Shown: positions 11,390 through 21,985, counted from the stretch's first letter. The stretch: DNA of 64,000 bases from Cordylochernes scorpioides (GCA_030710605.1 CP092870.1:53271921-53335920), one strand, 5' to 3'. The notes: a model not told the origin generated them from the letters alone. Translations and numbers: made by a program.

Positions 11390-11418
11390 CGCAGTGGAAG
11401 CGTGCTGGGCCCATAACC
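11390..11418 (-). promoter_or_regulatory. Copia primer-binding site for a 5' half initiator tRNA-Met
   Basis: On the minus strand the sequence immediately after the 5' LTR begins GGTTATGGGCCCAGCACGC. The plus strand over 29 bases reproduces the D-arm to anticodon-loop region of insect initiator tRNA-Met as I remember it, ending GGGCCCATAACC. Drosophila copia is known to be primed by a 39-nt 5' half of this tRNA, not by its 3' end. This site fits that mode. It is a primer site and not a tRNA gene, because the 3' half of a tRNA is absent. Confidence 0.85.
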
Positions 11419-11607
11419 TGTTGAAGTTTGAGATTGAATCAAGGAATAAAAGGATTATTTATTAAACAAAGTAACTTAAAACAAGATGTTAAAGTAGCAA
11501 CATTTTAAAGGCAAGTGGATAGATGTTGACGTCGACCGCAGCGCCGCCGCGGCCGTTGATTGGTCGATCCTCCAATACTGCACGCCAATTGGATCGCTAT
11601 TCCAACA
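11419..11607 (-). repeat. Copia 5' LTR (189 bp)
   Basis: Identical to the left LTR on direct reading and followed outward by the CTTTT duplication. In the minus orientation this copy carries the element promoter. The initiator-tRNA primer site abuts it at 11418. Confidence 0.95.
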
Positions 11608-11805
11608 CTTTTGTACACAGTTCTCTTTTCTCTTTTCCCCCCCTCTCTTTCTCCTTTTTAATATCACATGACTGTTTATTTACTGCCTAAAATAATTGCA
11701 AATATATATGTATGGACAAATGTAAAGGCATACATGTATGACAGCGCAAGTGTCTCTAGGGGATATAGCGCTTTAAATTGAAGTAAATAAATGAAACTTT
11801 AATCT

Positions 11806-11965
11806 CAAAAATGAAAACTTTATCCGCAACAATAACTATTCGATTCGCTACGAGAAACCTTTTCCACAGCAATGACTATTAACCCGAAAAATGAAACGTT
11901 AACACCAAAATAATTAATAATTCATCCGCAACAATGAAAATTCATCCGAAAAATGAAATTTTATT
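11806..11965. repeat. Outlying block of the ACAACAATGA minisatellite
   Basis: Several degenerate units such as AACTTTATCCGCAACAATAA and CATCCGCAACAATGAAAA match the array at 4075-6860. Removing the copia insertion would bring this block to within about 550 bases of the main array, so the two were probably part of one locus. Confidence 0.65.
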
Positions 11966-12073
11966 TTCAACAATGTACGCAAACAACGACGACTGGAAAG
12001 AGTAATAACAGTATCCTCGTTTGAACTCCTGACCTTGCATTAATGGACTAATGCATCGTCAATTTACACCAAA

Positions 12074-12223
12074 GATCCAAATTGTGCCTGCAACGTCCCA
12101 CAATCAATGTCCCATATACTAGATGACTGCCCGCTGTACAAATTCAATGGAGGAATCTCCAATCTCCATTCTGTCACCCCGGAAGCCCTGAACTGGCTGA
12201 AGGCCTTGCCTCTCAGACTTTAA
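12074..12223 (+). pseudogene. 5'-truncated LINE, ORF2 C-terminus
   Basis: An open reading to a TAA stop contains CACNVPQSMSHILDDC, a C-X-C-X7-H-X4-C pattern. This is the usual C-terminal zinc motif of jockey/I/R1-type LINE ORF2 proteins. The stop is followed by about 120 bases of AT-rich 3' UTR-like sequence. The endonuclease and RT are missing, so this is a dead 5'-truncated insertion. Confidence 0.65.
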
Positions 12224-12359
12224 TGACCGATATGTCCTCACTTCTTTTTTTCTAGATTTAATTCATTTTGTCTCCTCTCTAATTGTAAATACGCTGCTGT
12301 ATCACCTCATAAGCATAATAATAATCGTCAATTGATTGAAATCTCCTGGATATTAATCA

Positions 12360-12465
12360 AACAAATGCTACAGGTTTCTGGAGATGAGTTTATTTTATAT
12401 TTATTAAACGTAATCTCAATATTTCGGGCATCTTTGCCCTTCTACAGGAGTACACACACATAGAA
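12360..12465 (+). repeat. Dispersed repeat shared with 20985-21235
   Basis: The block contains TTTCTGGAGATGAGTTT and CCCTTCTACAGGAGT. The first recurs in reverse complement at about 21195-21220, and CCCTTCTACAGGAGT recurs at about 21010. The CCCTTCTACAGGAG motif is also the core of the minisatellite at 35590-36032. No coding capacity. Confidence 0.4.
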
Positions 12466-12774
12466 TCTAATGCATCATTTTAATGGACTTTACTCCCCAA
12501 AAAGAGAAAGCGAGAGAAAGAGTTGGAGTTTTTATTGAAAAAAAGCATTTAGCAATATCAAAAAGCAATCAGGGATGTTTCTTTCACAATTTCATTTCTT
12601 TAGCTTATACAGGATAAATTGCCCCTCAACAGGAGAAACTAGTAGTATAACCTCTAGTTTTTTATGTATTAATAAACCAGGCACCATATATTTCGAAATT
12701 TTTGGCTATTACAGAGGAAACAAACAAAAAAAAAATAAAAATAAACAAACAAATTAGAACTTAATATTATATAT

Positions 12775-12952
12775 TTACAAATATACATGTCTCAATCGAC
12801 AGAGATCATAAAATTTATATAGACAAAGTGGCTGATGAAAGAGAGTTAAATCATTTAGATCAGGGAACAAACGATGTCTCACTTCTGTAAAGTTCGGACA
12901 GTCATAGATAAGGTGGTTTGTTCAGTTTTTCCGCAGGAACAATTAGATGTTT
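12775..12952 (-). pseudogene. LINE ORF2 C-terminal fragment with frameshift
   Basis: Minus-strand translation gives CSCGKTEQT in one frame, then HLIYDCPNFTEVRHRLF in the next, ending in a TAA at 12775. Together they make the CCHC motif of LINE C-termini with a frameshift in the middle. An AAACAAACAAATT-rich stretch at 12724-12755 corresponds to a T-rich tail on the coding strand. It resembles the fragment at 6970-7062. Confidence 0.6.
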
Positions 12953-12955
12953 CTG

Positions 12956-13547
12956 ATAGACCTATTTTGTGTAAGTAGTTCTGGAATTTTTATTGTGATG
13001 TGACAAATTGAGTGACTATAAAATTTTGTTGGAACTGTGTAGGAATTCCTGTATAACCTCTATTTAACTATACACGCCGAATACTTAAATATATATATAC
13101 AAAGAGAGTGTGTGTTAACTAGACGTATATAGTTAACTAAAATTTAAACTACTAGTTACTATTGTTGAAGAGAATGTTATCCCGTATAAGCTAGAGAAAT
13201 AATATTGTGCAAGAAACATAGCTCTGGATGCTTTTTTATATTGCTAAAATATAAGTCAGGAGGAAGGTCGTTTATAGTGAACTAAGAATGAAACATGTAT
13301 ATTCACTATTAGGACCTTCCAACTTTAAGAAAAGTTACAAGGTCAAGAGAGGGAAGATGATAAAACGTCCTATCAGATAGAAATAATGTTGAGTAAGAAT
13401 TGTAAAAATATACAGATTCACAATTTTTTAACTTAGAATGAGACTCATAATAAATGACAGCAGATTCCATATCCAGATATCCATACATAGTTTCAATATT
13501 ACTTCCCCATAATCTTATAATGAATGACTAATTAAAAGAGAAAATTG
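12956..13547. other. AT-rich sequence, nothing recognised
   Basis: No frame, inverted repeat or repeat-family match stands out. The last bases before 13548 form the target of the hAT insertion. Confidence 0.4.
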
Positions 13548-13555
13548 CTATAAAG

Positions 13556-14347
13556 CAGTGTCGGGCAACCGGTGTGCCGTGGCACACTGGTGTGCCGCGA
13601 AGAATTCTAGGTGTGCCGCGAACATTTTTGTAGGTATTTAGAACTTTTGGTTAAATTTAAAAATAATGTTTCAAAAAATATTTTTTTATAATTTTTATTC
13701 AATTTTAATAATTTTTTTCAAAAATTTTCATATAAAAAAATGAAATTAAAAAAAAGCAAATTTCATTTTATATAAAACTTATTTTGGTATTATAATTACA
13801 ACAGTTTGCATAATTTTATATTTCATATAACGTATGTACATAATCTTGACGTACATGACTGGCACGTGCCATTATTAAAAAATAAAAATACAAATAGGTA
13901 CGTACCTATTTAAAATCATAAGTTAAAAAAAAAACAATCCGCGAAAACAACTTTATTTAATAAAGTTGAATACATACTGCGGGAAAATACCTAATTTTTA
14001 AAATAATATGTCCAAACTTAACCGTCATTTACAATCTTTGTCACAGCTGTTTATTAATAGAGACTCAAAGCTACAAGCTTAAAAAAAAAGAAAACAAAAA
14101 ATAATTATAAATTTATTTAAAAAATTTATTCGGAGTTTTCGTCAAAGTATTGCTGTAGTAATTCTTCATTTTTTTTGCATGTTGTAAAACACACACACAC
14201 ATTCACACAATAAGTTTTGTACACCGTAAAATCTGTTGGCTAAAAAAGGAAAAAAAAAATTATTGTTACGAAATTCTCACAGGTGCGCCGCGAAAAAAAG
14301 AAATTAGGCTTAGTGCGCCGCAACTCGAAAAAGGTTGCCCGACACTG
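13556..14347. mobile_element. Non-autonomous hAT element (792 bp) with perfect 8-bp target duplication
   Basis: The left end is CAGTGTCGGGCAACC and the right end is GGTTGCCCGACACTG, perfect 15-bp terminal inverted repeats. Sub-terminal GTGCCGCG motifs occur at both ends. CTATAAAG is duplicated at 13548-13555 and 14348-14355. CAG termini and 8-bp duplications are hallmarks of hAT. The interior is AT-rich without a transposase frame, so the element must have been moved in trans. The perfect duplication points to a fairly recent insertion. Confidence 0.93.
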
Positions 14348-14355
14348 CTATAAAG

Positions 14356-15160
14356 TATAAATTAAAATTAAAAATATGAACAGTAGCAATGCTACTGTTT
14401 ATATATATATATTACATAAAGATTTTATTTAGGAAATGTTATATTAAAATCATTTATTTAAAATGTTATATTGAAATATTTTATTTAAAAATGTTATATG
14501 TTAAAATGTTATTTTGTTTAAAGTTATAAATTCATAGATATAAGTACTCTGTTTTAATCGACCGCCAGAGGTCACGCTTCTACTATATAAACTGATTGTT
14601 GTTCTTACCCGGGTGGCCGACCCAAAACTTTGTAATTATGTAAATAATCTTTTCATTTTTTTATTCTTACGCCTTAAGCCAGGCAGTACTTTTATCAAAT
14701 TATGTTTCTATATATTCCTTAGCTCAATTAAAGCAATCTCTTTCAAAACCATATTATTATTTTTATTTCAAATTATTAGCCACGACTGCATCACCAGAGC
14801 TTAATCCGATACAATAATCCTCAACATGATCTAAATTCAAACAGCAGAAAAACAAATATCTTTTCTTTATATAAGATATATATATATTTAATGAATAATA
14901 AAGTGTCGATTACTAAATAACTCTTAATTTAGTGCTTTAAAATTAAATAAAAGCAGACCAGAGCGTGCTCATGCCGATATTTCTTTTGTAATTAGTTTTT
15001 CATTTATCTCTTCTGCCATATTATTTATACTGCCATAGAAGAGAAAATTTAATCGAAATCTTGCTTATTTGCTTCAATGAAAATAAACCGAATGTTAATT
15101 ATTGTAAGTTCATAAAATATTTTAACACTAATTCTCATAGACAAAACTTAAGAAGGTGGA
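14356..15160. other. AT-rich sequence, nothing recognised
   Basis: AT-rich DNA with (AT)n runs and no supported gene. Two short frames (about 14613 and 15061) have no similarity that I can name. Around 14575-14635 is a short GC-richer patch of unknown origin. Confidence 0.35.
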
Positions 15161-15164
15161 AAAT

Positions 15165-15300
15165 CGTTGTTGTCCAAGGTGGTCTGTTTTTTTTTTTAAG
15201 GAGACTGAGGCGATTTTGTTCACACTTTGTTATCTCGTGTATCTTCAATAAAGGTCAGTGTATTAAATATCTTTCAGAGTAATTGTTTGAATGCAGACAA
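15165..15300 (+). repeat. Dispersed repeat, homologous to 23212-23430 in inverse orientation
   Basis: The block contains AAGGAGACTGAGGCGATTTTG and TTATCTCGTGTATCTTCAAT. The reverse complement of 23270-23400 carries the same words with minor changes. The 23212 copy ends in ACACTCATGGAAAAAA, a sequence resembling Tc1/mariner-type terminal repeats, so this is probably a fragment of a MITE. Confidence 0.5.
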
Positions 15301-15519
15301 CATAAAAAAGTATACATAAAGGCCGTAAATGCAATATATGAGTATCTATATTAGGTGAGTGAAAGATACGGCAAGTGTATACCAGAATTAACACTAATCC
15401 TTGCTAAAAAAAAACATCTTACTGAATGTTGAATGCCTATCACTGATCCATGAGGCAAAGAATGAAATAGCAAGTTTATCAGCTCTATCTAGATTTTTGG
15501 ATCTGTAAGTCTCTTCTTC

Positions 15520-15960
15520 TTCTTCTTTCTTATCTCCACTCAATCATATTAGAGTATCAAGCTTGTAAAGCTTGAGACTTTTGATGGTGTCTGCTGGGGA
15601 TGAGTAGAGCTCATCAATGGATGAGTCAATACTGCCAATAATGTATTTTGGGGTGCACTTAGTTGGCACCATCATGACTGGGTGAAGTAGAATATGTCTG
15701 CCTTTATCATTAAGACTGGGAGCACTACTCAGTGGCAGGCCGACTTAGCTCCAAAATAAATGGCCGCCTCTGACATGAGGAACAGACACCATGTGCAGCC
15801 GCTCCCAACATGGAGTACAAACGCTGCTCATCCTGTATCCCTTGATTAGAAGACCTTACAGGGTACTATCAGCCTATGAGACCAGGTTTTTTAGTGAGCT
15901 TGTTACTGCTCCCCTCCTAATTTTTCATGCGGGCTTGGGACCGGCGATCTGTAAGTGAAA
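15520..15960 (+). repeat. Dispersed repeat family C, longest copy
   Basis: Starts with (TTC)n and CTCCACTCAATCATATTA, then GGGGATGAGTAGAGCTCATC. Copies are at 21812-21985 (+), 22772-22840 (-) and 52975-53235 (-). The last matches the central part around GGTGAAGTAGAATATGTCTG. The GAGCTC region is a short inverted repeat. No coding potential was found. The superfamily is unknown. Confidence 0.6.
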
Positions 15961-16790
15961 TTGTATAGTCAAAGTACAGAAATCCTTGCTAAGATTAGTT
16001 AGATGTACCCTACCTAGCGCTTGGCAAGTATATAACTCGTGCGTAATTTAATGTTAATAAAATCGAAAATACATCACCCTCTTATTTTCTTCGAATAACA
16101 CATTTAGGAGTTTTTAATGAATATACAAACTGTTTGTGTCATTAAAAATTCCATTCCAAAGAAATTGTGGCGAAAGGAAAAGGTTCTATTATAATTATGC
16201 TCTCTTTTAAACAAAATTAAATATAATTGTTTATTTATTTTTCCTTATGAACTAGTAAAACCATTTCAATTCGCATGACGCACGCTTTAACATTTTTTAT
16301 ACATGTGTGTTATGTAACATAAAATTAGCCACTCATTGCATTTTCCCGTTGGAGTGTCTGCCTATGTATAACGAATTGAAACGATGAATAATGCTTGCGT
16401 ATCGCATACCTTTGGTATTTGACCTATCCGGATGAAAATTTGACACCATATAGATTTCGGTTTGAATGACTAACTGCCATTGTTTCGATTTCGTAGTATG
16501 TAAATAAGTCCGACAATAGACGAATTAGTATATTTCTTTCCAAATGAAAACAAAATGCAGAGCCATTTTTGTCCCGTTAATAGCAGTAGACATATCCAGA
16601 TTACCCTATACGCCACAATAAAGAAAGGAGACGGCAATATGTTTCACTGTGTTAAATTATTGTCTTTATCCATAAAATTTCAAATTATATGAAAATATGA
16701 ATATATATTTTTTGCGTGATATCTTCAGTAACATATGTGAGCCTAAAGGGTATCTGGGTAAGTTTATTTTTTGGAAGAATAAAAATATAT
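15961..16790. other. AT-rich sequence, nothing recognised
   Basis: No open frame with recognisable similarity, no inverted repeats and no shared repeat blocks were seen. Confidence 0.35.
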
Positions 16791-17014
16791 TGTTGCATCA
16801 TGGCTAATGCACCTATTTTATTTTAATTTGTAAGATTATTTTTCATATATTTTAAATTCAAATATATATTTCATATTTATTTTATTAAACAAAATACATA
16901 TATATTATAAACTGATTTATGTATTATAAAGTCACCATTTGTATTTTGTTTACACTGTGTGACTTGACTGCTCTCTTTGATGTGAGAAATAAATAAATTA
17001 TTCTGGAGGCTACC
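16791..17014 (+). repeat. Degenerate solo LTR of the gypsy family seen at the right edge
   Basis: Begins TGTTGCATCATGGCTAATG and includes TGACTGCTCTCTTTGATGTG and AATTATTCTGGAGGCTAC. The same ordered blocks occur on the minus strand in the LTR at 63697-63899. No target duplication is visible and no internal region adjoins it, so it is probably a solo LTR left by recombination or a fragment. Confidence 0.65.
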
Positions 17015-17335
17015 TTAAATTATGTTAGTTTAACATCTCTGTTATATATAAAATAAATCAGAGAAAAACGTTTATTTCCGTTATATATAATCTATAAAAA
17101 TAATTGCGACGGTATTATGTCATCTTTAACAGCGTTCTATTAAATTTACACCAGTTGTCGAACTGAAAATATAGATATTTCTCGTTTTTAAATTTTCTCG
17201 TGTTATATACTACTTTTCTAATGCTTTTGAAGATATAGAGGTATATACATAGGACACCAGCAAAGTAATTTTGAATATAGGATTGTATTATTATTATTTT
17301 AATTTAAAATATTTTGCAATATTTCAAACCACAAT
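17015..17335. other. AT-rich sequence, nothing recognised
   Basis: AT-rich DNA between the solo LTR and a mariner relic, without coding signal or recognisable repeat. Confidence 0.35.
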
Positions 17336-17339
17336 CATA

Positions 17340-18300
17340 CACTTATCCATCCTTCAAAACCAGTCATCAAAACAACTCTTCCACGTTTCCTCAGGGAGTT
17401 GGGTTGTGTGGTCATCCCATACCCTATAAAAAAGTATTTATCGCATAAAAAGTGTTTACCTTTCAGTCTGCTCTTTATATGAAGGAAGAGGGGAAAGTCT
17501 CAAGGTGCAAGATCTGGACTGTAGGGAGGATGCACCAACAATTTTAGTCCAGTACGTGCCAAATAATCGGCGCCGACCTTCGAACTGTGAACTGGAGCAT
17601 TGTCATGGTGAAAAAACCATGTGTCAGTCCTTGAGTTCGGACGTCACCTTTTGATAGCTTGCACAACTTTAGGAAGGCATTGCTCAGTGTACCACTTGGC
17701 AGTAACTATCTTCTGATTTTCCAGGACCGCACGACTCAGAACTCCTCTGTCAGTAAAGAAGACAGCTAACATTTTCTTATTGATCGATCTTGATTTTTAT
17801 AGACACAGGCGTGATATCACCTTCAAAGATTAATACTTTGTTTTGGAATTCAGTAGGCACATTAATATGATAAAGCCAAGTTTCATCACATGTTATGATG
17901 CTATTGATATAACGAGATGATCCATTATCAAACTTTTTGAGCATCTCTCGGCACCATGTAACACGTCATCTGTTCTTCAGTTAAGGAATGAGGAACCCAT
18001 AGGGAACAAACTTTACTCACTTATAAGTTGCGCAGACTGGAATGAAACTTTAGTGCAGGAATATCTAAACTCTACGCTATCTTTCAATAAACTATAAGTC
18101 GATCAGTCTCCAACAATTTATTGAGAGCTGTGATGTTTTCCTCATCACCTTAATAAGCTGGACGTCCTGACCTTGGAGCATCTCTTATGCCATATTTTCT
18201 TTGCTGACATTCACAATACCACCTGAAGATGGTAGTACGATGTGTACAATCATTTTCGAGCACAGGTGTCATTTATTTCAATCATTTTTAAATACCTTAA
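17340..18300 (-). pseudogene. Decayed mariner transposase (DD34D type)
   Basis: Minus-strand fragments read, in order: a helix-turn-helix region with GKYGIRDAPRSGRPAY-like sequence; WVPHSLTEEQMTC; CDETWLYHINVPTEF (first catalytic Asp); TWFFHHDNA (second Asp); and LLVHPPYSPD leading toward the third. The order and motifs are those of the mariner/SETMAR-type transposase, usually about 345 residues. Multiple frameshifts and stops make it dead. A related truncated copy lies at 52240-52700. Confidence 0.8.
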
Positions 18301-18682
18301 CCGAGTTCGAAGTTATATCGCAAAATGGCTCGTTATTCAATTTTTTGCCAGGTTAGACATTCTAAGTATTTTATTATCCAAATCCAAATATTTTATTACT
18401 AACATCTTGAAAATGGGATTTTGACTGTAGTTTAAATATAAATAGGGCTCAACAAATTCGAACTTATCTGCTGGTGGGAGAACGGGTTGAAGTGTATTGA
18501 TAAACGTTCTTACTGCCCTTCCAATATTTGAATTTTTTGTTAGCAGACACTTGATTTCGAGGTTACGCTAAATTTGAATCACGCAAGAACGCGCTTGTCA
18601 ACCTCAAATATATTTATGAAAAATGCTTGCTAAATATTCAACCTTTACTTCACTAATAAATAAGAAAAATGGAAGAGCTTGG

Positions 18683-18715
18683 CTAAGGACATCGCAGTAA
18701 GGACAGCAGAGGGTG
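18683..18715 (+). repeat. Remnant of MITE family B
   Basis: GCTAAGGACATCGCAGTAAGGACAGCAG repeats the TCGCAGTAAGGACAG block found in the palindrome at 1364-1651. It lacks both arms. Confidence 0.4.
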
Positions 18716-18889
18716 TATTATATTTAGTAAAAAGCATTCCTGCTTTAAAGTTATATTTTTATATAGAGATAGCACGGTATTTCATTCCATATAAATATAA
18801 GTTATGGCAGCTATTCGAGAACACCCATTATAGGTGAAACCATTTCCTGTGTATTTTAGTATTATCGTTTTTTTCTATTGCAAGAAGGC

Positions 18890-20156
18890 ATGTCAGAATC
18901 TCCTCTTACGCAAAAAATGAAGATACATGTGATTATTGTCTCCTTGGATGCAGGAGATAACGATTCAGAAACTGCTGAATTCTTGAAAGTCGCTCGATCA
19001 TTTATTTTCAAAATTTCGGAGAGAATTGAGAGATGGAAAGGGTGATGTGGCGTATGTTTCCCAAAGGAAACGATATTTTCGACGTTCTGACAGTATGAGG
19101 ACGCCAGACTTCATAAACCGTATCCAAGTTGCCATCGATGAGGACCCTGGGAAGCCGATGAGGGCACTCGCCAGAGGGCTGCAGGATGATGTGGCTACCA
19201 TCCGACGTGTGGTTCATGAGGACCTCCGTTACAAATCATACGTGATGCGGAGAGGACAGTTCATGTCTTCAAAAACAAGGTGAACCGCTTACCAGAGCCA
19301 AGCGCCTCCTGAACAAGCTCAAACATCCCGAGGAGCCAGAAATGATCTGGATTTTCTCAAACGATAAGAACTTTGTTCAGGAGCAGAAGGTAATTGGTGG
19401 CAAAAATGGCAAAAATAATTGATAGCTGTGTAAAAGCCCTGATGAGGTACCTGGGGGCATTAATACGAAATTTCAATAATCCTCGATAGTTATTGGTGTT
19501 AAACACAAGGTAATAAGATCAAATCCAAATAAATAAACAGTAGTTGACGTTTCGGTAACAGCGTTGTTACCATCTTCAGACAAAAGTACTGAATGTTAAT
19601 TTAGTATGTTACCGAAACGTCACACACTATTTATTTGTTTGGACTTGGTCTTATTACCATGTGTTTATGATCATAATGCAAATTGTGCCTTATCAGTTAT
19701 TGGTGTTGTTATTAGTGTAGGTTATGTGATGCCTACATGTATTTTTACTCCAGGTGACAGAGTCAATGCTGTTGCTTACATCGAGGTGTTAAACAATAAC
19801 TGCCAAGCCTTGGATCGCAACTGTAGCACGTGGGAACCGTATGTTTTTCAACAAGACTCAGCATCATCTCAAACAGTCAGAACAACCCGAGAATGGTTGG
19901 CCGAGAATCTTCACGATCATGTCACACCTAACGTTTAGTCCACAGATCACCAGATGTCAATCCGCTGGACTATTAAGTGTGGGGCGTGGTTGAGAGGGAC
20001 TCCAATAGTAATTCTCACAACACTGTTGCAGTTATCAGAGTTGCTATAGTGGATGCAATGGCAAACATTCCCAAGACCCATCTCATTACTGTCTGCAGTC
20101 GGTTTCGACAGCGTATAGAAGCTGTTATTACCACTGATGGCGGGTTCATTGAATGA
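18890..20156 (+). pseudogene. maT-like mariner transposase pseudogene interrupted by a MITE
   Basis: Starts at ATG 18890 and ends at TGA 20156 (GGFIE). Visible parts are: an N-terminal DNA-binding region with MRTPDFINRIQVAIDEDP and RRVVHEDLRYKSYVMRRGQF; a first catalytic region (IFSNDKN, expected SDEKN); VFQQDSASSQTVRTTREWLA; and a C-terminal VCSRFRQRIEAV. Family members with this sequence have D-x37-D spacing, placing it in or near the maT group. Frameshifts occur near 19045 and 19280, stops occur after 19935, and a 167-bp MITE sits at 19501-19667. A CAGGGCTCGG-type end at about 20270-20281 may be the right terminus. Confidence 0.8.
19501..19667. mobile_element. 167-bp MITE nested in the transposase pseudogene
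   Basis: The left end AAACACAAGGTAATAAGATC pairs with the right end around CTTATTACCATGTGTTT. The inner arms contain GACGTTTCGGTAACA and its inverse TGTTACCGAAACGTC. The inverted repeats are about 55 bp each with a short unique centre. It interrupts the coding frame, so it inserted after the transposase gene. Confidence 0.75.
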
Positions 20157-20740
20157 TGTCGTCCTTTAGGGGTATGTGTTCATCTAAATAAAATTTTATA
20201 TATAATAAATGCTCTTTTTCTGTTTTATATTCACTTTTCTCATGGGAATTATTTTGTTCTCAAATATTTTCCGAGCCCTGTAATTTTACCTAAACCTGAC
20301 CAGAAAAAGGTTGCTCGTCAAAACATTGGTGTAATATAAGATCTGCCAGAAGTGTCCTCATTTTTATGAAGTTGACTAATAAGATATTAGGTAATAATAT
20401 GGCCAAAATTTATAACAATTTAGTACATTTTATTGGGTTATTAACACACAACATTTCCTTGACTGAGGTAATCTGGTTTTAATATTTATTTTTCTTGTCC
20501 CTTTTACACATGTATATGTACCGCCGAACAAGCGTGTTCACGTGGCAGAGGTGATAATCATGGTGAGTAGAAGTTGACAACTGCTTCTACTGTTAGTACA
20601 CCACATGTCTACATGTGAAAGGCAGTTCTGCATTTGAAATTAAAAGTGTGCCAGAGATCGGTTAGGTTACTTACTTTACTGATGTATTAAGACTTTTGTG
20701 AAGAATCGGTGGCCATTAAAGCATCTTTTTTATTATAAAA
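20157..20740. other. Mariner 3' flank and AT-rich sequence
   Basis: The first 125 bases are probably the 3' UTR and terminus of the maT-like relic, ending in GAGCCCTG near 20280. The rest has no recognisable feature. Confidence 0.35.
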
Positions 20741-20742
20741 AA

Positions 20743-20826
20743 AAGACCAAATGCGGGATTCGATCCCGGGTCGTTGCGGACGAAACCCAACGGTTTAGAC
20801 CATTCATCCACTGACCCTTGAGGCAA
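20743..20826 (-). tRNA. tRNA-derived sequence (SINE head or tRNA pseudogene)
   Basis: On the minus strand the sequence has an A-box-like GGTCAGTGGATGAATGG and a B-box-like GGGATCGAATCCCG that can form a short T-arm. It ends in a run of T, a Pol III terminator. The acceptor ends do not pair into a proper seven-base stem, so it is unlikely to be a functional tRNA. A tRNA-derived SINE head or a decayed tRNA fits better. Confidence 0.4.
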
Positions 20827-20984
20827 TTTGTAAATAGCTTTACTTATATTGTACTGCTCAAATTCTCGATGTTCCATAGAAGGAACACAAATTACGGAAA
20901 TCTTCATCGAAGAAAGCTGTATTAGATATACACTCATGGAAAAAATCTCAATGAAGTTGTATATTTCAGCAATACACTCATTTC

Positions 20985-21235
20985 AGATATCTGCACTTAC
21001 TTTCAGCACTGCCCTTCTACAGGAGTGCATAAAATATATAAACGAGGTTGAATGCTAATTGATTTATCTATACATTCAAATATTACGATATTTTTGCCTA
21101 TTGCTTGATTTTCGAAAAAAACTATATATTTACATATTGTTTTATTCGGTTAGTTTGTATTTGCATATTTACTTTCGTTTGTTTAATATATATTGAAGAA
21201 ACTCATCTCCAGAAACTTGTAGAATTTGTTTGATA
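20985..21235. repeat. Dispersed repeat blocks shared with 12360-12465
   Basis: CCCTTCTACAGGAGTGC at about 21010 and the inverse of TTTCTGGAGATGAGTTT near 21200 recur from 12360-12465. Just upstream, ACACTCATGGAAAAAATCTC at about 20931 matches the terminus at 23216. Confidence 0.4.
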
Positions 21236-21810
21236 TTCTTAACAATGGTATAAGCATTCTCCCACCTATGATTTATAGAGGCCAATCATACACGGCCACA
21301 TCTTGTTTGCGTAATCTCTTGAGTAACCTAAGGGCAGGCTTCGCTTGAATTTGAAGAGAGATAGACTCCAATTTGAATTTCCAAGTAGGTAGAGGTTATA
21401 TAGTGGAAGAACTTCTAGTTTTATACGAACCTTATTAACACAATGATGTCCATTTTTTCCCAGAAAATAGCTCAATTAGTGTTACTTATTGGCCAGTGTG
21501 AAGGGTCTCTTCTTGTCATCCATTTTCATAATCCATAACCAATTTTCACATATCGCGTCTTTTATTGCCCTTCTAGATAATTGTGCTGGTCTAGTTATCC
21601 CAAATTACAGGCATTTACTTGCAGATTTTGGCAATGCTTATTTGTATATCTAAATATTCCCTTGAAAATAACTTACGCAAAACGTCAGAACAGTCAGAAT
21701 CTCCATAAATATGAATTTAAAAATGGCCACTTTTTCTTTCACTTAATGAAAAATTGTAGATATATCTTCATAGCTCACGGATGAATAGGTCAAAACTGTT
21801 ACAATAATTT
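21236..21810. other. AT-rich sequence, nothing recognised
   Basis: Only short frames without similarity are present. No inverted or tandem repeat was noticed. Confidence 0.35.
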
Positions 21811-21811
21811 T

Positions 21812-21985
21812 TTTCTTCTTCATTTTTTTTCTCCATTCAATCATATTAGGGAATCAAGCTTGTAGACCTTGGGACTTTCAATGTTGTCTGTAGCTGGGGA
21901 TGAGTAGAGCTCATCAATGGATGAGTTAATACAGTCAATGATATGATTTGAGGTCGCAGGTTGAGAATTGCACTTGGTACATAGT
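21812..21985 (+). repeat. Dispersed repeat family C, second copy
   Basis: Carries the CTCCATTCAATCATATTA and GGGGATGAGTAGAGCTCATC blocks of 15520-15960 in the same orientation. It is truncated on the right. Confidence 0.6.

Larger units (their letters stand above)
7221..11607 (-). mobile_element. Complete Ty1/copia retrotransposon (young insertion)
   Basis: The element runs from TG at 7221 to CA at 11607, with 189-bp LTRs that read identically. CTTTT lies immediately outside at both ends (7216-7220 and 11608-11612), the 5-bp target-site duplication. The internal region carries one long gag-pol frame on the minus strand. The primer site adjacent to the 5' LTR (11390-11418) matches part of initiator tRNA-Met, and a purine tract abuts the 3' LTR. 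Identical LTRs and an unbroken frame indicate recent transposition and possible competence. It sits just beyond the ACAACAATGA minisatellite. Confidence 0.97.

Noticed and set aside
11385..11420. A tRNA-Met gene fragment
   Set aside because: It directly abuts the copia LTR and lacks the 3' half of a tRNA, so it is the primer-binding site.
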